In this document: in pieces, positions 14,481-24,120 of the stretch
How the letters are laid out: each line of letters starts with the position of its first letter
Numbering within the stretch: position 1 is the first letter of the stretch
Virus record (IMG/VR): IMGVR_UViG_3300044712_000427
Coordinates: 1-38,291 of that record
Length of the DNA: 38,291 nt
Source: a virus
Reading direction: 5' to 3' (one strand)
Made by a program: the position numbers and the translations under genes
The notes under the pieces: model-generated
The model's input: only the letters and a program-made list of their open reading frames with translations
What the model was told of the DNA's origin: nothing
Database searches by the model: none

Positions 14481-15514
14481 TAGATGTTAGTTTTGAAAAT
14501 CATTATGTCTAATAGCATATCAGCACTTGCGAAAATATCAAAGAAACCTGTGTCTTTCATAACTCCATTAATGTGACCAACGCCATAGCTTGCAGGCATT
14601 ACAGTTACAAAGTAATTTGCTGTTGTTAATTGTGTGGCTAAAACAAATTGCCAATGTCCGGCTCCAAAATCTGAACCAAAAGTCAAAGTACTACTGCCAG
14701 CTAATTTAGTCAATACATTTCCAGAAAAATTAAATTGCCCCATCCACAATAAATTAACACCAACAGCCTCGTATTTGCGTTTTAATTCAGAAGGCTGCAC
14801 GACATATTGAGTCCCAGACCCCGTATTTGTTCCTGCGTCTATTTCCCCACTAGTAGCTACCTCAACCAAACCTCTTTGAGTTGTTGAAGAAATAGGCAAA
14901 TTAAAAGGTGTTACAGCAAGCGTTTCACTTTGCATCAATTGCACTTCTGCACTTGTAGCTACTTCGATTAATCCTTTTTGGCTATAACTAGCTAATGGCT
15001 GCCTGCCAGGTGTCAACATTAAATCGGTTCTAGATAATGCGTTACTTTCGGCTTGGGTTGCTAGTCTAGCTATTCCTGGAATAATTGTAGTTGCTTGCTT
15101 GACAGTCTCAACCCATGCCCGTGCAAAATAATAAGTGCCCTTGCGAACTATCTCATAAAGCACAGTTTCAAGGCTTGAAACATTTTCTATTACTGGTGTC
15201 ACATCGGTAACGCCAGTAAATGTAATAGCGTATCCTTCTGTTTTGCGTATAAGCAAATATACTGTTTCACCGTCACCAATATTCGCCACCGATATATTAA
15301 GTGTTCCGCCTGTTCTGGTTAAGTCAATTCTATCTTTGCCTGCAAAGTCGCAAGTTATATTACTTAATCCCGAATTCTGAACAACTGCCACATCCTCTCT
15401 AAATTTAAGGTTATCAGCTAGTTCAGCATTTAGCATGTCGGTCATTATCGCATTAGTAACCGATGGGACGTTTTTGGTTATTATATTACTTTTTACTGTA
15501 GTTCTGTTTGCCAT
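14480..15514 (-). CDS. tail fibre-like protein with fibre repeats
   Basis: 344 aa. Residues 155-225 contain three copies of a phage fibre repeat: IARLATQAE, QKGLIEVATSAEVQLMQ and QRGLVEVATSGEIDAG, the Phage_fiber_2-like motif found in short tail fibres. The N-terminus (VTNAIMTDMLNAELADNLKF) may be an attachment region and the C-terminus (about 245-344) a beta-rich receptor-binding head. Expected at the tail tip for host recognition. Confidence 0.7.
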   Translation of the reverse strand: MANRTTVKSNIITKNVPSVTNAIMTDMLNAELADNLKFREDVAVVQNSGLSNITCDFAGKDRIDLTRTGGTLNISVANIGDGETVYLLIRKTEGYAITFTGVTDVTPVIENVSSLETVLYEIVRKGTYYFARAWVETVKQATTIIPGIARLATQAESNALSRTDLMLTPGRQPLASYSQKGLIEVATSAEVQLMQSETLAVTPFNLPISSTTQRGLVEVATSGEIDAGTNTGSGTQYVVQPSELKRKYEAVGVNLLWMGQFNFSGNVLTKLAGSSTLTFGSDFGAGHWQFVLATQLTTANYFVTVMPASYGVGHINGVMKDTGFFDIFASADMLLDIMIFKTNI

Positions 15515-15524
15515 ATCATTATTT

Positions 15525-16451
15525 TTAAGTAGTTACAAAATCGGGTGATGCAAAATCGGGTGATACAAAATCGGCAGCACCAACTGCCATATTTTCAAAT
15601 TGAATGTACATTGTTTTATCGTTTACCGACACGTTGCTATGCCATTCCCAAATGCAAAATCCATTTAAGCCTGCATCTAAATTTCCTAGTGTTGAATTTG
15701 CTATTGATATTTGATTTATGTCTAATTCGTTATATTTCATTTCTACGCTTTCGCCTGTCGTGCCACCTTTACGAGCTATAGCAACGGCTCCCTGATAACC
15801 TAAAAACAATTTAGGCAACGTTAATTTATTCAATATAACATCTGTTTCAGGCGTTTCTGTCGCAAAAACAACAACTAATATTTTATCCGAAATAACTGTA
15901 AAGCTCTCATTACTACCTGTGTAAACCTGTCTGTATTTTACTTTAAATGACTTAGAGCTTTCAGTTGCTAATCCCTTAGCTATAACGCCTCGTTTAATAT
16001 TGATGTCATTCATTATTGATACATCAATACTTATATTCCCTGCTGCGTCACCATCGGATTGAAGGCTAAAAGGCAATAAGTTCACGCTGTCAAAAGCAGT
16101 TGAAATGCATTGTAATTCAACAAAATAATTTTTAAGATAATTGATATACCCACCTGTTGCGCTCTGTATGTAAGGTATGTCCAAAGTTATTTCGTTTGAA
16201 GTTATCGATAAAATAGAGCCTATACCATCATAAGTATAATCTTGTCCTTCGGAATAAACATAAATCGAATCACCTTCGGATAAGTAAGTAGTTAAATCTG
16301 TTGTGACGTTTATTTTTATACCTCCGGTACCCGACTCAATATCAATTATAGCTAAATCTTCGCGTTTGAAAATAAATTCAATAGGCTTAAATCCCGCAAA
16401 TATTTTGCTTGCAGCCGAACCGACAGGATTAGTTACTAATGTTAAAGCCAT
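15525..16451 (-). CDS. tail-region structural protein with repeated C-terminus
   Basis: 308 aa, beta-rich throughout. The C-terminus has a short repeat ADFVSPDFASPDFVTT, encoded by tandem 15-bp units (AAAATCGGGTGATGC type) at about 15538-15573. No catalytic motif. Neighbours are tail completion-like and fibre-like genes, so it is probably a baseplate or adhesin subunit. Its start overlaps the previous gene by 10 bp. Confidence 0.5.
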   Translation of the reverse strand: MALTLVTNPVGSAASKIFAGFKPIEFIFKREDLAIIDIESGTGGIKINVTTDLTTYLSEGDSIYVYSEGQDYTYDGIGSILSITSNEITLDIPYIQSATGGYINYLKNYFVELQCISTAFDSVNLLPFSLQSDGDAAGNISIDVSIMNDINIKRGVIAKGLATESSKSFKVKYRQVYTGSNESFTVISDKILVVVFATETPETDVILNKLTLPKLFLGYQGAVAIARKGGTTGESVEMKYNELDINQISIANSTLGNLDAGLNGFCIWEWHSNVSVNDKTMYIQFENMAVGAADFVSPDFASPDFVTT

Positions 16452-16846
16452 TTTAAAGCCTCCACAGCCGCCTCATCTGGTAGCTCTTTTATTAATTCGT
16501 CCAACATATTATCTACTAACATATCTAATTCAATACCTTTTGAATTGTTTTGAAATATTTGAGAACCTTTATGCGCTATAGCCCATGCCGCTGCGTAAGG
16601 ATTTATTTTAGCCCATCCATTTTTGGTTAATATATAACCCAATGCTTTATAATTGCCAGGATTTGACCAGGGCGCGGAACCTTTATCAAGATAATATATA
16701 TAGTGATTACCTAATAGCTTATTGTCCACAACTTCAAGAGATTCAGACGCTTGACCAGAATTATAAATATTCTTAGAGGCCATTACCGATTGAATATTGG
16801 CCTTTAGATTATTTAAATGCTTCTGTGTCAATGCTTCAAAGTTCAT
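16442..16846 (-). CDS. tail completion (HK97 gp10-like) protein, tentative
   Basis: 134 aa from the ATG at 16844-16846 (MNFEALTQKHLNNLKANIQS); the TTG ten codons upstream is less likely. Contains NIYNSGQASESLEVVDNKLL and a YYLDKGSAPWSNPGNYKALG segment, a layout seen in neck and tail-completion proteins that use a buried loop plus a helical end. Overlaps its neighbours on both sides. Confidence 0.45.
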   Translation of the reverse strand: MNFEALTQKHLNNLKANIQSVMASKNIYNSGQASESLEVVDNKLLGNHYIYYLDKGSAPWSNPGNYKALGYILTKNGWAKINPYAAAWAIAHKGSQIFQNNSKGIELDMLVDNMLDELIKELPDEAAVEALKWL

Positions 16847-17357
16847 AGTCAAAGCTGTATATTTCTGAATCAAAAGTCAAAAGTTCAGTGTCAAATCTAT
16901 AAACAGGAATACCTGAAACGCCTGCCGTGTAATTTAAATGAGTTTTAAATGTTGGTACAGTAGTTTCTAATGTTACCGAGTAACTCATTTCGTCATGAGG
17001 CTTAATTTTATTTGCTCTACAAACTACTGGTACGTTGTAAAACAAAAACTCACCCGAGTAAAGCTCGACTAAAAAACACCACCCATAAATCGAATTTGCA
17101 AGCTGTTCAATTAAATTTATGTTATCAGTCAATAAACCGTATAAGATAAAATCAATTTTGTAACTATTAGCCAAACGGCCCGAATTGGTAAACTTTGAGT
17201 TTATCTCATATTTGGGCCTGTTAATATTTTCGAGCAATATTACATCACCAAGCGTAACGAGTTCGGTTATTTGTGACGAGTCGAACAAATCGTAATAACG
17301 AAAGCTAATGCCTTTGTTTTCGTAAAGGGTTATATTTTTTACACCAGCCTGGTACAT
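16836..17357 (-). CDS. tail-region structural protein
   Basis: 173 aa, beta-rich (YENKGISFRYYDLFDSSQIT; CFLVELYSGEFLFYNVPVVC). The start overlaps the upstream stop as TAATG. The sequence suggests a small beta-sandwich such as a distal-tail or baseplate component. No family recognised. Confidence 0.5.
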   Translation of the reverse strand: MYQAGVKNITLYENKGISFRYYDLFDSSQITELVTLGDVILLENINRPKYEINSKFTNSGRLANSYKIDFILYGLLTDNINLIEQLANSIYGWCFLVELYSGEFLFYNVPVVCRANKIKPHDEMSYSVTLETTVPTFKTHLNYTAGVSGIPVYRFDTELLTFDSEIYSFDYEL

Positions 17358-17653
17358 TAATAAATAGCTTTAAGGCCCGTAGCGGTTGTGTTTAGTTTAT
17401 AAACCTTCGACAATAGAACAGGTTTTTCTTTAAACGTGTCGCCTAATACTATTGTTTGCGCTGTTGCGCCCTGCCAATAATCAACAACTACATTGCCGGC
17501 GGCTGTTTCAGCCAAAACTATAAAAGGTGTTAATCCTGAATTGATAGTAAAATCTGTTGCAGCTATATCTACAGATACTTCTCCAACTCCAATTCCTGCA
17601 CGCCTCAATTGATATTCATTTATACTGCTTATTGTTTTGTTTACGTTTGCCAT
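17357..17653 (-). CDS. small structural protein
   Basis: 98 aa, MANVNKTISSINEYQLRRAG. After a short helix the chain is beta-strand and Val/Thr/Ala-rich (FIVLAETAAGNVVVDYWQGA), suggesting a compact beta barrel. Lies between the EEP tail protein and other tail genes; possibly a tail decoration or tube-like subunit. Confidence 0.5.
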   Translation of the reverse strand: MANVNKTISSINEYQLRRAGIGVGEVSVDIAATDFTINSGLTPFIVLAETAAGNVVVDYWQGATAQTIVLGDTFKEKPVLLSKVYKLNTTATGLKAIY

Positions 17654-17663
17654 ATTTTTAAAT

Positions 17664-19688
17664 TTAAATTATTTCAAAATCACTAAAAACTAATCTATGG
17701 TCACTTGCTATCCTAGACAAATTACTTGCTAGCGGACTTCCTACTTTTGTCAATCCTGTATTTGCATCATCTTCGCTAAATAAAATTTCGTTACCTAATA
17801 AATTTAATTTATCGGCATTATACGCATGGAAATCAATACGAACTTCACTTGTTATAGATGCATTAGGTGAGTTCGCATTTACAGTATTCCTATTGCCAGA
17901 TAATGTAGTTCCTTCGGCAATTGTAAAGCCTAACTCATACATAGCGTAATATGGATTTGTAGCATATTGAACTGGGTATCCAAAATCTTCAACTACAGTA
18001 ACTGGTACACCTGATGGTTTACTATCGAAATGGTCTGTTTGTGGTATTAAATCATCCTGATTATAATCACCCTGTATTACAAATGCAGCATTCTTATATA
18101 CTGCTTTTTTTGCTAAAATATCTTCTTTAATTCTTTTATGCTGAATTGCTCTCGTATATTCAAATGCCGGGATAGGGGTATTAGGAGTCCAAGATGAAAC
18201 AGCTATAGGATATAAATGTATACTATATATAAATAAAATTTTATTTTTAATTTTTACAACTGTAACTGGTATAGGGAACATAAATTCTGAATTTGTTAAC
18301 ACATAGTTTCGATAAATAGGATACTTACTACCTAACATAATTATGTAAAATGCTGTAAAATCAATACCTGTGTTTTTATAGCTCAAACCATTATCAGCAC
18401 ATATTGCAGTAAAAGCATCACTATTTGTATTACTTATTTCAGTAAATGTAACCAAATCAGCATTTACTCTTTTCAAATGCGCATTTATCGCGTTATATTT
18501 ATTGCTTCCAATAGCATCTAATCCTAAATATACATTGAAAGATGCTGTTCTAAATTGTTCACCAGAAGCTAAACCAAGATAATAAATATTTAATTCTTCC
18601 GAAAATGAACTTATTTCGCTATCCGTCAACGCTCTATTCCAAATATAAATAGCAGCCAAATCGCCATTAAAATAAGATGATTTTGAACCATTTGTACCTA
18701 ATCTATAAGCATCTGTTTTAACGAATGAGCCTGATGTAGATGTATTTGCGTTTAATATACCATCAATATAACCTTTTATTGATGTGCCTCTATTAAATAT
18801 ACATGCTTGGCAATAAAATTGGTCAATATTTAGTTTATGTGTTCCGGTTGCGTTATATGTTGTAGGTACTGAATTCGTCATTAAACCAATAATAGGAACA
18901 CTACCAGCTACATATGCTCTTGTGTCTATAATCATCTGAATTCTCCCACTTGAAACTGAGGCTTTATCACTAGTAAATAATGAAGGAGCTAAGTTATCGA
19001 CTGTTGATTTTGCAAATACTATCGCTGTTATACTATCTCCATTCAAACCCATAGATTCAATTGAATCCATATAATCATCCGTAGTAAACCTAATAACCGA
19101 ATTACCATTTAATATGTTTGTTTTTAAAATTGGTTTATTGCCAGCCGTTTCTTGCCTAAATCTTTTACCGCTAAATATATCTGTAATTTGTTGTACAGTC
19201 TGTCCATCTGTTGCTAATGTAACTCCGTTATCTGTATATACATTATTGTCGGCTTTTATTCCAATTAAAGCAGTTGATGTAGCAATAGATAAAGCATTTA
19301 TGGTTACTCTTTTTGCTATTGTATTAAATGGTTTTAAGTCACTTGTGTAAATGCTATTTTGTTTTGCTTTTATAACAATTTGCGCAAGCCCATCTTGTCT
19401 ACCATATACTGTAATTAACATTTCTATACTTGTTTCACCACCAGTTAATGCGCCACCTCCTACTTTTTGAACAGAGTTTAAAACAACCGAATAAGCATTA
19501 TCTGAATTTTGGCTAAATAAAACATCGAAATATGTGTATAGTACTGGTGACGAGCCGTTACTTGCATACATTCCTTTTGATGAGCTTAATGTAATTACCG
19601 AATTAGTAGTATTTATAGATAATGCTGAAAATGGACTTTTTGCACTATCTTGGCCAACACCTATATCTATTTTTATTTTTAAACTCAT
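17664..19688 (-). CDS. tail protein with LamG-like domain and EEP hydrolase domain
   Basis: 674 aa. Residues 1-130: beta-rich attachment-like part. About 140-370: LamG/concanavalin-like carbohydrate-binding domain (FTTDDYMDSI, GTNGSKSSYFNGDLAAIYIW, NRALTDSEIS). About 380-674: endonuclease/exonuclease/phosphatase (EEP, DNase I-like) domain with Asn385 in ASFNV, Glu417 in VTFTE, His491 in YSIHLYP, Asp541-Asn543 in QGDYNQ, RIDF at 617-620 and Ser662-Asp663-His664. All main EEP catalytic positions are present. Lies among tail genes. Substrate unknown: nucleic acid, phospholipid or inositol phosphate are options. Confidence 0.78.
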   Translation of the reverse strand: MSLKIKIDIGVGQDSAKSPFSALSINTTNSVITLSSSKGMYASNGSSPVLYTYFDVLFSQNSDNAYSVVLNSVQKVGGGALTGGETSIEMLITVYGRQDGLAQIVIKAKQNSIYTSDLKPFNTIAKRVTINALSIATSTALIGIKADNNVYTDNGVTLATDGQTVQQITDIFSGKRFRQETAGNKPILKTNILNGNSVIRFTTDDYMDSIESMGLNGDSITAIVFAKSTVDNLAPSLFTSDKASVSSGRIQMIIDTRAYVAGSVPIIGLMTNSVPTTYNATGTHKLNIDQFYCQACIFNRGTSIKGYIDGILNANTSTSGSFVKTDAYRLGTNGSKSSYFNGDLAAIYIWNRALTDSEISSFSEELNIYYLGLASGEQFRTASFNVYLGLDAIGSNKYNAINAHLKRVNADLVTFTEISNTNSDAFTAICADNGLSYKNTGIDFTAFYIIMLGSKYPIYRNYVLTNSEFMFPIPVTVVKIKNKILFIYSIHLYPIAVSSWTPNTPIPAFEYTRAIQHKRIKEDILAKKAVYKNAAFVIQGDYNQDDLIPQTDHFDSKPSGVPVTVVEDFGYPVQYATNPYYAMYELGFTIAEGTTLSGNRNTVNANSPNASITSEVRIDFHAYNADKLNLLGNEILFSEDDANTGLTKVGSPLASNLSRIASDHRLVFSDFEII

Positions 19689-19689
19689 A

Positions 19690-20076
19690 TTATCTATTTA
19701 TTATAATATTTTCTAAAGTTGATTGTCCGTAATTAGTTGATTTAAATGGATATTTAACTATTCTCGTATCACTCACTATATCTAAATGGATAATATCGCA
19801 ATCTTTTTCTCCGCAATCTCTAAAAACATATTCAATTTTTGCCTCTGGGTTTATAATTTTTACCTCTTTAATAGTTGCATAATAATAGATTGGCTGCTTG
19901 CACGTATCGTTTACAAATGTATGTCCGTTTATTTCTATTTTACCTGAGATAATAAAATATAAATGTTCTTTTTTAAAATTTATATGAGTCTCTTTCATAG
20001 CCATTTTCTCATTCATTTGAGCCTGAATTTTTATGCTAAATAAAGCGACTAAAGAAATTAAAATTAGTTTTTTCAT
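19690..20076 (-). CDS. secreted-type protein with Q-rule signal peptide
   Basis: 128 aa. Signal peptide MKKLILISLVALFSIKIQAQ, mature start at Gln. Body: ETHINFKKEHLYFIISGKIE, then two Cys pairs (NDTCKQP; FRDCGEKDCDI) that could form disulphides outside the cytoplasm. Located between the EEP tail protein and a large signal-bearing fibre-like protein. Function unknown. Confidence 0.65.
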   Translation of the reverse strand: MKKLILISLVALFSIKIQAQMNEKMAMKETHINFKKEHLYFIISGKIEINGHTFVNDTCKQPIYYYATIKEVKIINPEAKIEYVFRDCGEKDCDIIHLDIVSDTRIVKYPFKSTNYGQSTLENIIINR

Positions 20077-20077
20077 A

Positions 20078-22600
20078 TTACAAATTTAAATGAATAGTGC
20101 TTACTATTATTGATATTCTCTTGAAAGTCGGGTCGTCATTATCAGTAGTATTACGCACCCTAAACGAAACCCAATCATCGCCGTCACTACTTATGTACAC
20201 AGGCATTGACATATTACCAACGTCTCCAGAACTTGTATATCTTAATTGGCTTGGTTCTTCTAATGCATTATTTTTAAAAACTGCAACCTCCCAGACCTCG
20301 TTATTTAATCCGCTGAACGAAGCTGTAAATGTTATTAAATAATGACCAGACTTATTTAATTGAATTGAATCACCTGTAAGTGTAATATAATCTGCATCTT
20401 TAGAAGTAAATCCCGTTAATTTATACCATACGTTTTGAGTTGCTGAAATTGTTAAATCTGTATTTCTATACAATGCAATATGTGGCGTTGCGCCGTGATA
20501 AATTCCTAACGTATCAACATACGCCTTATTACCTGAATTTGTACCTATTTTATCGAAATCAACTATATGACCGCTTTTAGACGTTGCTATCCAAGCTCCA
20601 GTATGATTAGTAGACATAAAGCCCCCCCCATACCAATCAACAGACGAACCTGCTACACCATAATTTCCTGAGCCTGTTACATTTGCGTCAACTCCGTCAT
20701 AAGTGCCTGTAACAGATAATCCAGGAGTTGAACCAGATGCTGTTGAAACTAATCCATTATATGTGCCTTTACCTACTGATGATATACTTGCCACCTCACT
20801 ACCATTAGAGCATATTAAAAATTTTTGCGAACTAGTTGCCGGAATTGTTAACGATAATGGCGAAGCTGAGTTATTAGCGGCAACGGCGGATAATACAGAC
20901 CCGGCTACACTTCTAAAATATCCACCATAACCATATCCTATTACCTCCCCAGCTTGAAATAAACCACCAAAATTTAAGATAGAATCTATTGAAGTCGGTG
21001 CTGTTGGCGTTGAGTAGAAAGCACCTAACTGAGCAACCCTACCAGTATATTTTATATATCCTGTTTTGTGTATCCCAGATAATAACCCAGCATTTCTTGC
21101 ATACCCCCTTGTAGCCACTGTACTGTCTAGAACTGCATTGTTAGTAGTTAAATCTGTAAATATGCCTTTTCCTGTATTATCAAATGTTATTCTTGCCACC
21201 CCAGCATTCATCCACTTTACTAAATTTGTCGTTCCACTCAATGATGTATGTGTATCCCAAACATAAGCTGTATTAGTCCCTGAATTTGCAATACGTGGAT
21301 ACATACTTATTCTTTCAGTTGTACCTATTGTTGCGGATAATACTGCACCTAATATAGTAGCATTAGATGTATTTGTTGGGTTATCTGTAATAGAAATAAA
21401 ATTACCATTTAAGACCCCATTGTTCGAAGTCATATCTGGCGTTCTATTTAATTCAATCAAGTTTTTACTGTTAGTAGTTTCTCCACCAAAAGCACCATCT
21501 AATGTTGCTTTAAAAAACCCTCCAGCATTTGACGATAAATTGATACCGTAGCTGTTTGAAAATGTTGGTGTGATTGTTATACCATCTGTAAGTGTTGGGA
21601 TATTGCTTACTGTTAATGCCCCTGAAAATAATCTAGTTGCATATAAATAACCGTTATAATTTAGTCTAAGTGTGCCTGTTGGGAATGTTCCGCTACCGTT
21701 AAAATAACCAGAAGTGGAAGTTAATCCTGTATAACCAACAACAGCAGGATTAATAACGCTCCCGGAAGGTACTATATTTATCGAACGAGATTGTGGCGCG
21801 TTAGCATATATGTGATTCCAGTTTGCAACCGTTTGACCAGCATTATCAACTTTTGCGATAATAACATCATTTGTATAAAAGCTGTCAGGTGTTATAAATA
21901 CCGTCCCATTTGTTATTGTATATTTGTCGCCTGTCAATACGCTTGTGCTTGGTAACGTACCACCTGCCACGCTCCAATTACCTTTACTTGTTAGCGTTCC
22001 ATTTAATTCATAATCAACCCATTTTTTTACTCCCTTTAAGGTGGCCAAATGAGAGTCGTATCCTGTCCCTGTTAAATTTTTATAACTCATGTATTCGGTA
22101 CTTGTCTTTGCGCCTGTCGTATCAACTGTTATAACTTGCGAATTACCATTTACGGTAACCCCTATTTGTGCTGATGGCGCATAACCTAAATAAGATGATA
22201 CTCCAATTAATGCAGTAGTATCGGTATGCTGTGTTGAATTAATATAAGTGTAATTCTCGTTTGTGTTATGAACTGTATAAAGCACATCACTATTATTCGC
22301 CGGGTGCTTTATTGTTGTGATACCTGTTTTGAACGATCCACCTATCTGAAATGTATCGTTATATATAATTCCATTTGAAGCTAATTTTTTTCCAAAAGTT
22401 TGAGCCGAATGATATTTTGTTTCAACTTTTGTAACCGTATCAATGATACTAGTTAGCCCTCGTACCTCGCTTGCGTTAAGAATCGTATCATTTCGAACGT
22501 GAAAATTTTGAGTTACGGTTACATTTCTTTTAGTTATATCAAGCTGTCCAAAAGATGATATACTAACAATTAAACCTAATATGATTAATATATTTTTCAT
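20078..22600 (-). CDS. large fibre-like surface protein with signal peptide
   Basis: 840 aa. N-terminus MKNILIILGLIVSISSFGQ is a Q-rule signal peptide. The rest is Thr/Ser/Gly-rich and repetitive (LTSKGNWSVAGGTLPSTSVL; GVLNGNFISITDNPTNTSNA), as in trimeric fibres, with a C-terminal TNF/C1q-like segment (YRNTDLTISATQNVWYKLTG ... WVSFRVRNTTDNDD). Gene position is that of a tail fibre; the signal peptide is unexpected for a virion part and suggests host-gene origin or export. Confidence 0.65.
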   Translation of the reverse strand: MKNILIILGLIVSISSFGQLDITKRNVTVTQNFHVRNDTILNASEVRGLTSIIDTVTKVETKYHSAQTFGKKLASNGIIYNDTFQIGGSFKTGITTIKHPANNSDVLYTVHNTNENYTYINSTQHTDTTALIGVSSYLGYAPSAQIGVTVNGNSQVITVDTTGAKTSTEYMSYKNLTGTGYDSHLATLKGVKKWVDYELNGTLTSKGNWSVAGGTLPSTSVLTGDKYTITNGTVFITPDSFYTNDVIIAKVDNAGQTVANWNHIYANAPQSRSINIVPSGSVINPAVVGYTGLTSTSGYFNGSGTFPTGTLRLNYNGYLYATRLFSGALTVSNIPTLTDGITITPTFSNSYGINLSSNAGGFFKATLDGAFGGETTNSKNLIELNRTPDMTSNNGVLNGNFISITDNPTNTSNATILGAVLSATIGTTERISMYPRIANSGTNTAYVWDTHTSLSGTTNLVKWMNAGVARITFDNTGKGIFTDLTTNNAVLDSTVATRGYARNAGLLSGIHKTGYIKYTGRVAQLGAFYSTPTAPTSIDSILNFGGLFQAGEVIGYGYGGYFRSVAGSVLSAVAANNSASPLSLTIPATSSQKFLICSNGSEVASISSVGKGTYNGLVSTASGSTPGLSVTGTYDGVDANVTGSGNYGVAGSSVDWYGGGFMSTNHTGAWIATSKSGHIVDFDKIGTNSGNKAYVDTLGIYHGATPHIALYRNTDLTISATQNVWYKLTGFTSKDADYITLTGDSIQLNKSGHYLITFTASFSGLNNEVWEVAVFKNNALEEPSQLRYTSSGDVGNMSMPVYISSDGDDWVSFRVRNTTDNDDPTFKRISIIVSTIHLNL

Positions 22601-22956
22601 TACACTTCAATTAAAGCTATATATCCAAATGTGCCAGCACTTAAACTAGTAATTGTAAAACCATCCTCATCGCTACTAGTTACAGTTATTCCTATACCTT
22701 CGTAATCGATTATTGTTATAGCATATACTGATGCAAATTGAGAGCTAAAACCAATTACTTGCCCAGCTTGTCCATTACATGCTACATTTGTTTTGCTTCG
22801 CACCAATGAAGCCGCTGTTATTAAATCTGCTTGCAATAATTCTACAGCGTCATAAAGCTCAGTAAAATTGTCATTTATTTTATCCCCGGCAATTCTTATT
22901 TTATCACCTGTGCCATCATTTGCCGCGTTACCTAATCCTATAACTTGTTTTGCCAT
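22600..22956 (-). CDS. small fibre-associated protein
   Basis: 118 aa. The N-terminus GNAANDGTGDKIRIAGDKIN DNF pattern, read as GxxANDGTGDxxRxAGxKINxNFxELY, is a motif found at the N-termini of many phage tail fibre and baseplate proteins. The short body is beta-rich. Probably a connector or short fibre at the tail tip. Overlaps the large fibre gene by 1 nt. Confidence 0.65.
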   Translation of the reverse strand: MAKQVIGLGNAANDGTGDKIRIAGDKINDNFTELYDAVELLQADLITAASLVRSKTNVACNGQAGQVIGFSSQFASVYAITIIDYEGIGITVTSSDEDGFTITSLSAGTFGYIALIEV

Positions 22957-23399
22957 TATTCAAAATTTATAATTGAATTATAATTTATTTGCATATCCAA
23001 TGCAACGCCTGTAAGCATTGTATTAAATACGCGATACATTGGGGTTATTTTATATTTCTGATTACCAACTGGACGCACTTCTAATTCTTGATATACTCTA
23101 ACAGCTACCAAATCAGCTAATGCTTCCATAGAATCGGTTAATGCTTGACTTTCAGAATCGGAATTATCTGTGCTATCTAAAACTAGAAATGTGATTAAAA
23201 TTCGAACATCTTTAATCACATTATTATTTTTCTTTATTTCTGAGGTGTTTGGAATCTCATTATTTAATATAATAAGTGGTAAATCAGAAGAATCGAAATT
23301 AAAACTTTGATAATTGGCGTTAAATTTAGAGGATAAAATACTAGTAGCCCCCGGTGCTATGGCTGTTATAATAGTTTGAATTTGAGATATTAAACTCAT
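22956..23399 (-). CDS. tail terminator/completion-like protein
   Basis: 147 aa, MSLISQIQTIITAIAPGATS. The helix followed by strands (DSSDLPLIILNNEIPNTSEI; VIKDVRILITFLVLDSTDNS) and a later helix (DSMEALADLVAVRVYQELEV) match small alpha/beta tail terminator folds that cap the tail tube. Overlaps its upstream partner by 4 bp. Confidence 0.45.
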   Translation of the reverse strand: MSLISQIQTIITAIAPGATSILSSKFNANYQSFNFDSSDLPLIILNNEIPNTSEIKKNNNVIKDVRILITFLVLDSTDNSDSESQALTDSMEALADLVAVRVYQELEVRPVGNQKYKITPMYRVFNTMLTGVALDMQINYNSIINFE

Positions 23400-23716
23400 T
23401 TTTTAGCCTTCTTACGCAATAGCTCGCTATAATTTTTTTCAAAAGTAGAACGTTCTAAATTAGAAAGCAAATGTTTTGTATAAAAAGTGTCGTCACCTTC
23501 AAGAATATTTTCTGGCGTTAAAGCGTGAAATAAACTGCTTATTGTTTGAAGCTCATATTCGTTGGCGTATTTATTAAGATTTTCTATTCCTGCATCTTTT
23601 TTTAGCTGGGCGTCTTTATCAAATTTAGTAGCCTCTTTAAAATGCTTTGCTCGGATTTGTTGCCACGACTGTAAATCTTGAAGAAAAAAAAACCTGCCGG
23701 AAAAATCTCTTGCCAC
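23396..23716 (-). CDS. -1 frame extension of the 23602-24117 gene
   Basis: Open frame whose only upstream start is a GTG inside the preceding gene; the coding look begins near FFFLQDLQSWQQIRAKHFKE. It overlaps the 23602-24117 frame by 115 bp and lies in the -1 frame relative to it. A run of nine T (23684-23692 on the minus strand) is an ideal X XXY YYZ slip site. The expected fusion is about 240 aa. The extension is helical and Lys-rich. Confidence 0.6.
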   Translation of the reverse strand: MARDFSGRFFFLQDLQSWQQIRAKHFKEATKFDKDAQLKKDAGIENLNKYANEYELQTISSLFHALTPENILEGDDTFYTKHLLSNLERSTFEKNYSELLRKKAKK

Positions 23717-24117
23717 GGCTCATCCATGTATATATCTCTTAATTGATGTACATCATCTATATTTACCGAATGGGCCTGAGCGACAGCCAAACAAAAAACT
23801 AATAATTCATAACCCGATAAACCGCAAGTCTCAACCTGGTGCCTTTGTCCAACTGTCGAGATAGTTTTATTATAATCAACATAACTCAATTTAAGTCTAG
23901 GCATGTGAATTATATCTGGAACATAGCCAATACCTACTTCAACAGCTTTATCGGTTACAGCAAAAAAACAATCATTCATTGATAGTTTTGTTTGCCAGCT
24001 TATATATTTGACATAATCTAAATTGTCAATCTTTGACAGTTCGATAAATTCTAATGTCGTGAGTTCAGATATTGATTTTATCTTGTATCGCTTATTGTTT
24101 ATGATTATTGGTATCAT
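23602..24117 (-). CDS. phage protein with programmed -1 frameshift (tail chaperone-like)
   Basis: 171 aa if translated in frame, MIPIIINNKRYKIKSISELT. Near residue 143 the codons GGT TTT TTT TTC form a slippery T9 run; slippage by -1 enters the 23396-23716 frame. Two products sharing an N-terminus, the longer made by a -1 shift, is the hallmark of siphovirus tail assembly chaperones (lambda G/GT). The position right after the terminase is not the usual one. A homopolymer sequencing error is the main alternative. Confidence 0.6.
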   Translation of the reverse strand: MIPIIINNKRYKIKSISELTTLEFIELSKIDNLDYVKYISWQTKLSMNDCFFAVTDKAVEVGIGYVPDIIHMPRLKLSYVDYNKTISTVGQRHQVETCGLSGYELLVFCLAVAQAHSVNIDDVHQLRDIYMDEPWQEIFPAGFFFFKIYSRGNKSEQSILKRLLNLIKTPS

Positions 24118-24120
24118 ATT

